In this document: positions 7,982-15,461 of the stretch, one piece after another
How positions within the stretch are numbered: the stretch's first letter is position 1
Layout of the letters: each line of letters opens with the position of its first letter
Source of the DNA: Cellulomonas sp.
Lineage (GTDB): Bacteria > Actinomycetota > Actinomycetes > Actinomycetales > Cellulomonadaceae
Assembly: GCF_017744555.1 (NCBI RefSeq)
Contig: NZ_JAGIBD010000007.1
Span: 1-64,000 of the forward strand
Reading direction: 5' to 3'
DNA: 64,000 bases
The notes under the pieces: model-generated
The model's input: the letters and a program-made list of their open reading frames with translations, nothing else
Database searches by the model: none
What the model was told of the DNA's origin: nothing
Made by a program: the position numbers and the translations under genes

Positions 7982-8824
7982 ATGTTCGGCAGGGAGCGGA
8001 TCGAGTACAAGACCCCGGACCAGGTCGCCGTCATGCGGCGGGCGGGGCTGGTCGTCGCGGACGCATTGGCCGCGGTGCGCGAGCACGCCGTCGCCGGCGC
8101 GACGACCGCCGACCTCGACGCCGTCGCGGCGGGGCTCATCGCGGACCGCGGGGCGACGCCGTCGTTCCTCGGCTACCACGAGTACCCGGCGACGCTCTGC
8201 GTCTCTGTCAACGACGAGGTGGTCCACGGCATCCCGGGTCCACGCGTCCTCGAGGACGGCGACGTCGTGTCGATCGACTGCGGCGCGATCGTGGACGGCT
8301 GGCACGGCGACTCGGCGATCACCGTGGTGGTCGGCGAAGGGCACCCGGAGGACGTCGCGCTGGCCGCCACCACCGAGCGCGCCATGTGGGCGGGCATCGC
8401 GGCGCTCGCGCGCGGCGAGCGGCTCGGTGTCGTGGGCGAGGCCGTCGAGGACGTCGTCGACGCCGCCCTCGAGGCGGGCCTCAACGGGGGCGCGCGCTAC
8501 GGGATCGTGCAGGAGTACGTCGGCCACGGCATCGGGACGGCGATGCACCAGCCGCCCGACGTCCTCAACTACCGGGCGCGTGACCGCGGGCCTCGGGTGC
8601 GTCCCGGCCTGTGCGTCGCCGTGGAGCCGATGATCGTGCGCGGCTCGCGCATGACCGAGGTGCTCGACGACGACTGGACCGTCGTCACGGAGGACGGGTC
8701 GCGGGCGTCGCACTGGGAGCACACGGTCGCCGTGCTCGAGGACGGCATCTGGGTGCTGACCGCACCCGACGGCGGCGCCGCCGCGCTCGCCGCGCTCGGC
8801 GTCGAGGTCGCCCCGCTCGCCTGA
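7982..8824 (+). CDS. map: Methionine aminopeptidase, type I
   Basis: 280 residues from the ATG at 7982; a GTG at 7964 in frame is an alternative closer to the adk stop. The enzyme removes N-terminal Met after deformylation. The metal ligands are visible: Asp in SIDCGAIVDGWHGDSAIT (both positions), His in GHGIGTAMHQ, Glu in VEPMIV and Glu in SHWEHTVAV. There is no N-terminal zinc-finger extension. A peptide deformylase gene lies at 23803 in this window, but is not linked to this one. Confidence 0.95.
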   Translation: MFGRERIEYKTPDQVAVMRRAGLVVADALAAVREHAVAGATTADLDAVAAGLIADRGATPSFLGYHEYPATLCVSVNDEVVHGIPGPRVLEDGDVVSIDCGAIVDGWHGDSAITVVVGEGHPEDVALAATTERAMWAGIAALARGERLGVVGEAVEDVVDAALEAGLNGGARYGIVQEYVGHGIGTAMHQPPDVLNYRARDRGPRVRPGLCVAVEPMIVRGSRMTEVLDDDWTVVTEDGSRASHWEHTVAVLEDGIWVLTAPDGGAAALAALGVEVAPLA

Positions 8825-8902
8825 GACGTCGTCGTCGGGTCCCTGTCGGACGACTGTCCGGTTCGTCCGGTCCGCCGTTCAGGTGAACATCCGTCCAGAT
8901 TC

Positions 8903-8923
8903 CAGATGAATCGCGTTCATCTG
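8903..8923. promoter_or_regulatory. Inverted repeat, candidate operator
   Basis: CAGATGAA (8903-8910) and TTCATCTG (8916-8923) form a perfect 8-bp inverted repeat with a 5-bp spacer. It lies in the 259-bp gap between map and the surface-protein gene. The size and symmetry fit a dimeric transcription factor site. A TAGTGT hexamer at 8957-8962 could be a -10 box for the gene at 9084. The regulator is unknown. Confidence 0.4.
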
Positions 8924-9083
8924 CGCAAACGCGCCTCCCTCGTCGCATATGTCCGATAGTGTGCGGCGCGGCGGGGCCGGGGTCCCGCCGCCCCTGTGAG
9001 GTGTGTGGCGTGTCGCCGCGCGCCCGGGGGAGCCCGCAGGCGCGCCCCCCGTCGTGCCTGCCCGTATCGACGATGGGTGGCCC

Positions 9084-10043
9084 ATGCAGCGCAGCGTTCG
9101 TCCCGTGTCCTCGTCCCGAGCAGCGCGGTCTGCTCGCACGTTCACCACCCTCGCGCTCGCCACGGTGGTCGCCGCCGTGACGATCACGGTGGGTGCCGGC
9201 GCTGCGGAGGCCCACGGCGGCTCGCGCGACGGCGGCTGGCCGCGGTCCGCACCGTCCGCGTCCGCGTCGTGGGGCACGCCGAAGGCCACACCGACCCCCT
9301 CGGTCGAGCCCGGCACGGCGACCGGCGCCTACGTCTACCTCAAGCGCGACGCCTCCAAGAGGGCCTCGTGGGAGAACTCGACGCAGCAGTACCTCGTGGC
9401 GACGTGGTCCGGTCGGTACTACCGGCCGCTCACGCTCGCGGAGGTGCGCGCCGCCGTCCCGGTGACCGTGTGCGGGCCGGGCTGGGCCGTCCAGGAGGAC
9501 CAGGCCGTCGGCGAGCAGTCGCTCTTCACCGGTGCGAAGGCGCCGTCCTACCCGGTCGCGACGATCGGCTGGCCGCCGATCACCGCCGCGAAGCACTTCG
9601 AGCTCGGCGAGTTCTTCGAGGTCCCGGCGTGCGGCGGCGCGACGCCCGCCCCGACGCCGTCCGTCACGCCCACGCCGACGCCGTCCGTGACGCCGAGCGC
9701 CACCCCGACGCCGACGCCGACGCAGACCGCGCCCGTCCCGCCGGCGCCGAGCCCCACGCCGACCGTCAGCGTGACGCCGACGCCGACGCCGACACCCGCC
9801 AGCGAGGTCGAGGTCGCGCCTGCGCCGACCACGAGTGCGACGCCGACCACGCGCGCGACACCGACTCCGACGCCGACGATCGTGTCCGAGGTGCTGGCCG
9901 CGAGCGGCGGCTCCACCCTCGCGGCGACCGGGTCGTCGCTGACGGTCCCGCTCCTCGTGGCGTTCGTCCTGCTGCTCGGTGGTGCGGGCCTCGTGGTCCT
10001 GCGTCGCCGCGGCAAGACGCAGGGCGCGGGCGAGGACGCCTGA
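9084..10043 (+). CDS. Secreted cell-wall-anchored protein with Thr/Pro repeat linker and LAATG sorting motif
   Basis: 319 residues from the ATG at 9084. Residues 1-44 look like a Sec signal peptide: basic start, hydrophobic [16 protein letters not shown], then small residues AGAAEAHG. Residues about 70-185 form an exported domain with two Cys (VTVCGPGW and VPACGG) that I do not recognise. Residues about 190-265 are a Thr-Pro linker (TPTPTP and PSVTP repeats) likely to be extended and possibly glycosylated. LAATG at residues 279-283, a hydrophobic helix and a RRRGK tail form a sortase signal of the LAXTG type used by class E sortases. No sortase gene is nearby. It interrupts the usual map-infA order and is flanked by its own upstream operator-like site and a downstream terminator. 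Confidence 0.85.
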   Translation: MQRSVRPVSSSRAARSARTFTTLALATVVAAVTITVGAGAAEAHGGSRDGGWPRSAPSASASWGTPKATPTPSVEPGTATGAYVYLKRDASKRASWENSTQQYLVATWSGRYYRPLTLAEVRAAVPVTVCGPGWAVQEDQAVGEQSLFTGAKAPSYPVATIGWPPITAAKHFELGEFFEVPACGGATPAPTPSVTPTPTPSVTPSATPTPTPTQTAPVPPAPSPTPTVSVTPTPTPTPASEVEVAPAPTTSATPTTRATPTPTPTIVSEVLAASGGSTLAATGSSLTVPLLVAFVLLLGGAGLVVLRRRGKTQGAGEDA

Positions 10044-10061
10044 CACCAGGTCTGACCTGAC

Positions 10062-10094
10062 CGGGCCCCGGTGCGCCAGCCGCACCGGGGCCCG
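10062..10094 (+). terminator. Strong hairpin terminator after the LAATG protein gene
   Basis: Bases 10062-10075 (CGGGCCCCGGTGCG) pair perfectly with 10081-10094 around the 5-nt loop CCAGC, 18 bases after the stop codon. It occupies part of the 306-bp gap before infA. The rest of that gap holds only a promoter-like element and the infA leader. Confidence 0.75.
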
Positions 10095-10160
10095 CTCGCG
10101 CTTGCCGTGATGCGACGGCGGGCACGTGCTGCGGTGAGACCAGGGCCACCCTCCCGCCGG

Positions 10161-10190
10161 TTTCTTCCTGCAGGAGCGATGCCGTAAGAT
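10161..10190 (+). promoter_or_regulatory. Candidate promoter for infA and the following ribosomal genes
   Basis: TAAGAT at 10185-10190 is a good -10 box. TTTCTT at 10161-10166 is a weak -35 candidate with an 18-bp spacer. Transcription would start near 10197 and give a leader of about 150 nt before infA. Its position after the terminator at 10062-10094 makes it a likely start for infA-rpmJ-rpsM-rpsK-rpoA-rplQ. Confidence 0.5.
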
Positions 10191-10349
10191 TGTCCGTTGG
10201 GTGTGTGCGCCCATTCAGCTTCCGGTCCTTGCAGGGCCGGTACGGATGCACATGCTCTCCACGAGAGCCGACGCCTGGGCCTGCACGACGCGGGGCCGAG
10301 GGGCGGGTCGACGTGGGTTGATCAATGAGACCGACAGTTAGCGGAGGAC

Positions 10350-10571
10350 ATGGCGAAGAAGGACGGTGTCATCGAGATCGAGGGCAGCGTCGTGGAGGCT
10401 CTGCCGAACGCGATGTTCCGCGTGGAGCTCACCAACGGCCACAAGGTGCTCGCCCACATCTCGGGCAAGATGCGTCAGCACTACATCCGGATCCTTCCCG
10501 AGGACCGGGTGGTCGTGGAGCTGAGCCCGTACGACCTGTCCCGCGGCCGGATCGTCTACCGCTACAAGTAA
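10350..10571 (+). CDS. infA: Translation initiation factor IF-1
   Basis: 73 residues, the standard length. IF-1 occupies the A site during initiation. The S1/OB-fold sequence is highly conserved: [20 protein letters not shown], then [20 protein letters not shown] and GRIVYRYK at the end. A GGAGGA-type ribosome-binding site (AGCGGAGGAC) precedes the ATG. It is the first gene of the block that leads to rpoA. Confidence 0.98.
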   Translation: MAKKDGVIEIEGSVVEALPNAMFRVELTNGHKVLAHISGKMRQHYIRILPEDRVVVELSPYDLSRGRIVYRYK

Positions 10572-10638
10572 TCACCACTCGAACACGCCGTCACGCCGCC
10601 GGTCCCCGGAGGCTCATGCGGCGGCGGAGGAACACGCG

Positions 10639-10752
10639 ATGAAGGTCAAGCCCAGCGTCAAGAAGATCTGCGACAAGTGCAAGGTGATCCGCCGGCACGG
10701 TCGCGTCCAGGTGATCTGCGAGAACCTGCGTCACAAGCAGCGCCAGGGCTGA
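10639..10752 (+). CDS. rpmJ: 50S ribosomal protein L36 (zinc-binding type)
   Basis: 37 residues beginning [19 protein letters not shown]. Cys11, Cys14, Cys27 and His32 form the CXXC...C...H zinc site of the C+ form. GGAGG at 10626-10630 serves as ribosome-binding site. An 8-bp hairpin (10594-10601 with 10619-10626) lies just before it and may partly mask the ribosome-binding site. Confidence 0.96.
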   Translation: MKVKPSVKKICDKCKVIRRHGRVQVICENLRHKQRQG

Positions 10753-10823
10753 TGCCCTGACGCGGGACGCATCCCGCGAGCACCGCAGCACCACGGAGGG
10801 CCGCACGCGGCCGTCCAGCACGA

Positions 10824-10919
10824 CGGTCCCGACGACGGGACCGGCAAGCGCACCGCCACTCCGGTCGGTGCCGGGCGAGAGCCCGGTCCACCGGCGAACC
10901 CCCGGCTCGGAGGCCGGGG
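10824..10919 (+). other. Three tandem RNA hairpins in the rpmJ-rpsM gap
   Basis: Hairpin 1: 10824-10830 (CGGTCCC) pairs with 10837-10843, 6-nt loop. Hairpin 2: 10866-10876 pairs with 10881-10893, with a GAGA (GNRA) tetraloop and a 2-nt bulge. Hairpin 3: 10900-10906 (CCCCGGC) pairs with 10913-10919, 6-nt loop. They lie in the 229-bp gap before rpsM. Sequential stems with a GNRA loop upstream of a ribosomal gene suggest a structured leader; a plain terminator is the alternative. Confidence 0.5.
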
Positions 10920-10981
10920 CCCGCAGCACGCGGGAAGGCGGTGCGGAAGACCTCCGACGCAGTACAGGAGCCACCAGGCAC

Positions 10982-11362
10982 ATGGCACGTCTCATCGGCG
11001 TCGACCTCCCCCGCGAGAAGCGGCTCGAGATCGCGCTCACCTACATCTACGGGGTCGGCCGCACGCGCTCGTTGCAGACCCTCGCCGCCACCGGGATCAG
11101 TGGCGACATCCGCGTGAAGGACCTCGGCGACGCCGAGCTCGTCGCGCTCCGTGACTACCTCGAGGCGAACTACAAGCTCGAGGGTGACCTTCGCCGTGAG
11201 GTCGCTGCGGACATCCGCCGCAAGGTCGAGATCGGCTGCTACGAGGGCCTGCGTCACCGCCGTGGCCTTCCCGTGCGCGGTCAGCGCACGAAGACCAACG
11301 CGCGTACCCGCAAGGGCCCGAAGCGCACCGTGGCCGGCAAGAAGAAGGCCGGGCGCAAGTAG
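10982..11362 (+). CDS. rpsM: 30S ribosomal protein S13
   Basis: 126 residues. S13 is a head protein contacting P-site tRNA and the 50S subunit through bridges. It opens [20 protein letters not shown], contains the helix-two-turn-helix [15 protein letters not shown], and ends in the basic tail [16 protein letters not shown]. The 229-bp gap upstream is unusually long for this operon and holds three hairpins (10824-10919). Confidence 0.97.
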   Translation: MARLIGVDLPREKRLEIALTYIYGVGRTRSLQTLAATGISGDIRVKDLGDAELVALRDYLEANYKLEGDLRREVAADIRRKVEIGCYEGLRHRRGLPVRGQRTKTNARTRKGPKRTVAGKKKAGRK

Positions 11363-11449
11363 CCCGACGCCCCGGGACGACGACGCGCCTCGCGCGGTCG
11401 GCCCCGGGATGCCGGTCCAGCGACCTGTAGATCACGAGAGAAGAAGCAG

Positions 11450-11851
11450 ATGCCTCCCAAGACCCGTTCCGCCGTGCGCAAGCCGCGCCGCAAGGAGAAG
11501 AAGAACGTCTCCCACGGCCAGGCGCACATCAAGAGCACGTTCAACAACACCATCGTCTCCATCACGGACCCGTCCGGCGCCGTGATCGCCTGGGCCTCGT
11601 CCGGCCAGGTGGGCTTCAAGGGCTCGCGCAAGTCGACCCCGTTCGCCGCGCAGCTGGCCGCCGAGGCTGCCGCGCGTCGTGCGCAGGAGCACGGCATGCG
11701 CAAGGTCGACGTCTTCGTCAAGGGCCCGGGCTCGGGCCGCGAGACGGCGATCCGCTCGCTGCAGGCCACCGGCCTCGAGGTGGGCTCGATCCAGGACGTG
11801 ACGCCGCAGGCCCACAACGGCTGCCGTCCGCCGAAGCGCCGCCGCGTCTGA
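11450..11851 (+). CDS. rpsK: 30S ribosomal protein S11
   Basis: 133 residues. S11 forms part of the platform near the E site. Conserved parts are [35 protein letters not shown] and the C-terminal [27 protein letters not shown] precedes the ATG. The S4 gene, which follows S11 in many bacteria, is absent; rpoA comes next after 150 bases. Confidence 0.97.
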   Translation: MPPKTRSAVRKPRRKEKKNVSHGQAHIKSTFNNTIVSITDPSGAVIAWASSGQVGFKGSRKSTPFAAQLAAEAAARRAQEHGMRKVDVFVKGPGSGRETAIRSLQATGLEVGSIQDVTPQAHNGCRPPKRRRV

Positions 11852-11866
11852 TCTCGGCTCGGCCGG

Positions 11867-11896
11867 GGCGGTGCGTCGTCCGCGACACGCACCGCC
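11867..11896 (+). other. Hairpin between rpsK and rpoA
   Basis: GGCGGTGCGT (11867-11876) pairs perfectly with 11887-11896 over a 10-nt loop, 15 bases after the rpsK stop. No T-tract follows. It may be an attenuator or simply a 3'-end structure inside the operon. Confidence 0.45.
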
Positions 11897-12001
11897 TCGG
11901 CCCCGCTCGTCCGACTCCGCTGGCCATGCGGACCGAGGCATGCCAGCTCGTAGTACCTGCGGAGCGTCATATGGCGGACGCCCGCTGAGAGGAATCACAC
12001 C

Positions 12002-13012
12002 GTGCTGATCGCACAGCGCCCCACCCTGACCGAAGAGGTCATCTCGGAGAACCGCTCGCGGTTCTCCATCGAGCCGCTGGAGCCGGGCTTCGGCTACACG
12101 CTCGGCAACTCGCTCCGTCGGACGCTGCTGTCCTCCATCCCCGGTGCCGCCGTCACGTCCATCCGGATCGACGGTGTGCTGCACGAGTTCTCCACCGTGC
12201 CGGGCGTCAAGGAGGACGTCACCGAGATCATCCTCAACATCAAGCAGCTCGTCGTCTCCTCGGAGAACGACGAGCCGGTCGTGATGTACCTGCGCAAGCA
12301 GGGTGCGGGTGTGGTCACCGCCGCCGACATCGTGCCGCCGGCCGGCGTCGAGGTGCACAACGCCGACCTGCACCTGGCGACGCTCAACGACAAGGGCAAG
12401 CTCGAGATCGAGCTGACGGTCGAGCGTGGTCGTGGCTACGTGTCCGCGAACCAGAACAAGTCGTTCGACGCCGAGATCGGCCGGATCCCGGTCGACTCGA
12501 TCTACTCGCCCGTCCTCAAGGTGACCTACAAGGTCGAGGCGACGCGTGTCGAGCAGCGCACGGACTTCGACAAGCTGGTCGTCGACGTCGAGACGAAGGC
12601 GGCGATCAGCCCGCGCGACGCGCTCGCGTCGGCCGGCAAGACGCTCGTCGAGCTCTTCGGTCTGGCTCGTGAGCTCAACGTCGAGGCTGAGGGCATCGAG
12701 ATCGGCCCGTCGCCGACGGACGCGGCTCTCGCCGCGGACCTGGCGCTGCCGATCGAGGACCTGCAGCTGACGATCCGGTCCTACAACTGCCTCAAGCGTG
12801 AGGGCATCCACTCGGTGGGCGAGCTCGTCGCGCGCAGCGAGGCCGACCTCCTGGACATCCGCAACTTCGGTGCGAAGTCCATCACGGAGGTCAAGGAGAA
12901 GCTCGCTGAGCTCGGCCTGACCCTCAAGGACAGCCCGCTCGACTTCGACCCGACCGCCAGCGCCTACTACGGCGACGACGAGGGCGACTTCGTCGAGGAC
13001 GAGCAGTACTGA
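12002..13012 (+). CDS. rpoA: DNA-directed RNA polymerase subunit alpha
   Basis: 336 residues. Alpha dimerises to nucleate RNA polymerase assembly and contacts activators and UP elements through its C-terminal domain. The N-terminal domain shows [20 protein letters not shown], and the C-terminal domain shows [19 protein letters not shown] followed by [14 protein letters not shown]. The tail after about residue 318 is acidic. The GTG start opens [14 protein letters not shown], the usual actinobacterial N-terminus. Confidence 0.98.
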   Translation: MLIAQRPTLTEEVISENRSRFSIEPLEPGFGYTLGNSLRRTLLSSIPGAAVTSIRIDGVLHEFSTVPGVKEDVTEIILNIKQLVVSSENDEPVVMYLRKQGAGVVTAADIVPPAGVEVHNADLHLATLNDKGKLEIELTVERGRGYVSANQNKSFDAEIGRIPVDSIYSPVLKVTYKVEATRVEQRTDFDKLVVDVETKAAISPRDALASAGKTLVELFGLARELNVEAEGIEIGPSPTDAALAADLALPIEDLQLTIRSYNCLKREGIHSVGELVARSEADLLDIRNFGAKSITEVKEKLAELGLTLKDSPLDFDPTASAYYGDDEGDFVEDEQY

Positions 13013-13085
13013 CGCCGGGGAAACCACGGACCGGCCCGCACTGGTCCGTCGTTAGCCCATCACTGGAACTCAAGGAGTAAAGACC

Positions 13086-13646
13086 ATGCCTACGCCCACC
13101 AAGGGTCCCCGGCTCGGTGGCGGACCGGCGCACGAGCGGCTGATCCTCGCGAACCTGGCGACGTCGCTGTTCGAGCACAAGCGGATCACGACGACCGAGG
13201 CCAAGGCCAAGCGCCTGCGCCCGCTCGCCGAGCGCCTCATCACGTTCGCCAAGCGCGGTGACCTGCACGCCCGCCGTCGCGTCCTGACCGTCGTCAAGGA
13301 CAAGGGTGTCGTGCACGAGCTGTTCACGGAGATCGCGCCGGCCGTGGCCGACCGTCAGGGCGGCTACACGCGCATCACGAAGATCGGCCCGCGCAAGGGC
13401 GACAACGCGCCCATGGCCGTGATCGAGCTCGTCCTCGAGCCGCTCTCGCCGAAGCAGGCCGTCGTCAAGGAGGCCACGAAGGCCACCGCCAAGGCCGCCC
13501 CCAAGGCGAAGGAGGAGCCCGAGGCTCCCGCCGCCGCCGAGGAGGAGACCGTCGAGGCCGCCGCCGAGGAGACGCCGGCCGAGGCCGTCGCCGACGACGC
13601 GACGACCGACGAGGCTGCCGCCGAGGGCGACGCCGAGAAGGCCTGA
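13086..13646 (+). CDS. rplQ: 50S ribosomal protein L17 with Ala/Glu-rich C-terminal tail
   Basis: 186 residues. The first 120 or so are the L17 domain: [40 protein letters not shown] and [20 protein letters not shown]. The last 60 residues are low-complexity Ala/Glu/Lys turning acidic ([19 protein letters not shown]), absent from E. coli L17 (127 residues). The AAGGAG ribosome-binding site is clear. It ends the long ribosomal cluster and is followed by a strong terminator. Confidence 0.96.
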   Translation: MPTPTKGPRLGGGPAHERLILANLATSLFEHKRITTTEAKAKRLRPLAERLITFAKRGDLHARRRVLTVVKDKGVVHELFTEIAPAVADRQGGYTRITKIGPRKGDNAPMAVIELVLEPLSPKQAVVKEATKATAKAAPKAKEEPEAPAAAEEETVEAAAEETPAEAVADDATTDEAAAEGDAEKA

Positions 13647-13660
13647 CGCACCACCGCCTG

Positions 13661-13701
13661 CACGAGAGGCCCGGACCCGCACAGGGTCCGGGCCTCTCGT
13701 G
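13661..13701 (+). terminator. Strong terminator after rplQ
   Basis: An 18-bp perfect stem pairs 13661-13678 (CACGAGAGGCCCGGACCC) with 13684-13701 around the 5-nt loop GCACA. It starts 14 bases after the rplQ stop and closes the ribosomal superoperon. The sequence after the stem is only moderately T-rich. Confidence 0.85.
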
Positions 13702-13769
13702 TCTCTGGGGACCCGGTGGACGTCACGGGTCGACATCCCCGTCGGTGGTGCCGCGCCGGCGGCGGCTCG

Positions 13770-13775
13770 TAGGGT
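13770..13775 (+). promoter_or_regulatory. -10 box of a probable leaderless transcript (hydrolase gene)
   Basis: TAGGGT ends six bases before the ATG at 13782, so transcription would begin at or next to the start codon. No ribosome-binding site is visible between box and start. Confidence 0.5.
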
Positions 13776-13781
13776 CGGAGC

Positions 13782-14534
13782 ATGTGGCCGGCCGTCGTCA
13801 TGGTGCACGGGCTGCGCGCGTCGCGGACCATGTGGCGCGCCCAGGTCGAGTCGGTCGAGCGCGCCGGTGGTGTCGCGGTCGCGGTGGACCTGCCCGGCCA
13901 TGGGAGGCGGCTCGACGAGCGGTTCACGCTCGAGGAGTCGGTCGCGACGGTGTCGCGGGCCGTCGACGAGCTCGGGGGCCGGGCGCTCGTCGTTGGGCTC
14001 TCGCTCGGTGGGTACGTGGGCATCGCGCACGCCGCGCGTCGACCCGACCAGGTCGTCGGCCTGGTCGCCGCGAGCTGCTGCACCCAGCCTCGGCGGCTGA
14101 TCCTGTCCGGGTGGGACCTCGCCGGCCGGCTGATCAACCGGCTGCCCGACGAGGGTGCGGGGCTCAACCGCTTCATGGTCGCGCGGGCGCTGCCACCGGC
14201 GGCCGTACGGGACCTGGAGGAGGGCGGGTACGCGTTGCGGGTGACCGGCGACGTGATGCGCTCGATGGTGGACGCGTCGCCGTTGGCGGACCTCGCACGG
14301 ATCGAGGCACCGGTGTGGTTGGTGAACGGGCGCTACGACCACTTCCGCGGTGAGGAGCGGGCGTTCTTGCGGGCGACGAGGCACGGGCGGCTGGTCGTCG
14401 TGCCGCACGCGACGCACCTGGTGAACCTCGTGCAGCCGACGCGGTTCACGCGTGTGCTGCTGGAGGTCCTCGACGAGCTCGGCGCTGGTGCGCGGGCGGG
14501 GGTGCCGACGGAGCGCGACGCCGCGCAGGCGTGA
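13782..14534 (+). CDS. Alpha/beta-fold hydrolase
   Basis: 250 residues, cytosolic by sequence. VMVHGLRASRTMWRAQVESV carries the oxyanion HG motif, GLSLGGY is the nucleophile elbow with Ser74, NGRYDHFRGEE gives the catalytic acid, and PHATHLVNL supplies the catalytic His. The set makes a complete Ser-Asp-His triad. The substrate cannot be told from sequence; esterases, lipases and small-molecule hydrolases share this pattern. It is transcribed alone after the rplQ terminator and converges on the ROK-like kinase gene. Confidence 0.85.
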   Translation: MWPAVVMVHGLRASRTMWRAQVESVERAGGVAVAVDLPGHGRRLDERFTLEESVATVSRAVDELGGRALVVGLSLGGYVGIAHAARRPDQVVGLVAASCCTQPRRLILSGWDLAGRLINRLPDEGAGLNRFMVARALPPAAVRDLEEGGYALRVTGDVMRSMVDASPLADLARIEAPVWLVNGRYDHFRGEERAFLRATRHGRLVVVPHATHLVNLVQPTRFTRVLLEVLDELGAGARAGVPTERDAAQA

Positions 14535-14602
14535 CGGGACCGCCGGGACCAGCGTTCGTGCCGGCGGCAGCGGCCCTGGGCGGCCGTCCGAACGGTGGCT
14601 CG

Positions 14603-15370
14603 TCAGTGCGCCATCGACCAGGCGCGCACGCCGCCGACGATGCCCGCCTGGTTCGGCACCACGACGACGTCGTCGCCGAGCCGGTCGAGCACCTGCGGGG
14701 TGACCTGCCGCGCGTTCCCGCCGCCGAGGTAGAGCCGGTCCCAGAGGAACACGGGGCGCAGCCCCTCGACGACGCGCCGCACGCGACGCGACCACAGCCC
14801 GTCACCGAGCCGGGCCCGCTCGACCTGCCCGATGTAGAGGTCGTACGGCATCCCCCACCGGACGGGCGCGTGCGACAGCTCGAGGTGCGGGGCGAGCGTC
14901 CCGCCGTCGAACAGCGCCGACCCCAGGCCGGTGCCGAGCGTGAGGACGAGCTCGACGCCCGTACCCGAGACGACCCCGGCGCCGTGCACCTCCGCGTCGT
15001 TGAGCACGAGCGCCGGGACGCCGAGCCTCGCCTCGACGGCGGCCCGGACGTCGCACCCCGACCACGCCGCCACGAGGTCGGGGTCGACTGCCGAGCGCGG
15101 CCCGGACCGGGTCACGTAGTGCGGCGTCGCGACGACGACGCCGTGCCGGATCATGCCGGGCATCCCGACGGTCACGCGGTCGGCGCGGGGGAGGGTGGCG
15201 GCGATGTCCGCGATCGTCTCGACGAGGCGCGCCGGCGGCAACGGGTACGGCGTGGGCACGCGGACGGCCGGGGCGTGCAGGGTGCCGGCCGCGTCGAGCA
15301 CCGACGCCTTGATGCCGCCGCCGCCGCAGTCGACGGCGAGCGTGAACGGGTCGGGTGCGGCGTTCGGCAC
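14603..15370 (-). CDS. ROK-family kinase, polyphosphate glucokinase-like
   Basis: 255 residues from the GTG at 15370. That start is supported by a TACCGT -10 box six bases upstream; the open frame continues further but without family similarity. The sugar-kinase phosphate loop is VDCGGGGIKASVLD, the catalytic Asp lies in VLNDAEVHGAG, and the adenosine/phosphate motif is LTLGTGLGSALFDGG. Length and the C-terminal NQAGIVGGVRAW resemble polyphosphate/ATP glucokinases (PpgK) of actinobacteria. The usual NDAD is NDAE here, so it may be a paralogue with a different sugar. It is divergent from truA. Confidence 0.75.
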   Translation of the reverse strand: MPNAAPDPFTLAVDCGGGGIKASVLDAAGTLHAPAVRVPTPYPLPPARLVETIADIAATLPRADRVTVGMPGMIRHGVVVATPHYVTRSGPRSAVDPDLVAAWSGCDVRAAVEARLGVPALVLNDAEVHGAGVVSGTGVELVLTLGTGLGSALFDGGTLAPHLELSHAPVRWGMPYDLYIGQVERARLGDGLWSRRVRRVVEGLRPVFLWDRLYLGGGNARQVTPQVLDRLGDDVVVVPNQAGIVGGVRAWSMAH

Positions 15371-15376
15371 GTGCCC

Positions 15377-15382
15377 ACGGTA
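15377..15382 (-). promoter_or_regulatory. -10 box of a probable leaderless transcript (ROK kinase)
   Basis: On the minus strand TACCGT lies six bases before the GTG at 15370. It supports that start and implies a leaderless mRNA. Confidence 0.5.
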
Positions 15383-15447
15383 GGCCCCGGCCGGCGGGAG
15401 GGCGGGACGCGGGGCGGGACAGGGCCGGGTGGCAGGTGGGGCGCGAC

Positions 15448-15453
15448 TACCGT
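15448..15453 (+). promoter_or_regulatory. -10 box of a probable leaderless transcript (truA)
   Basis: TACCGT lies eight bases before the truA GTG at 15462. The divergent kinase gene has the same hexamer on the other strand, 65 bp away. Confidence 0.5.
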
Positions 15454-15461
15454 GGTGGCCC

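Noticed and set aside
7964..7984. GTG at 7964 as the map start
   Set aside because: It has no better ribosome-binding site than the ATG at 7982 and would add six residues without family similarity. The ATG was preferred, though not with certainty.
9650..9880. Short GC-rich repeats resembling a CRISPR or satellite array
   Set aside because: The repeats are in frame and encode a Thr-Pro linker of the surface protein. There are no regular spacers and no cas genes.
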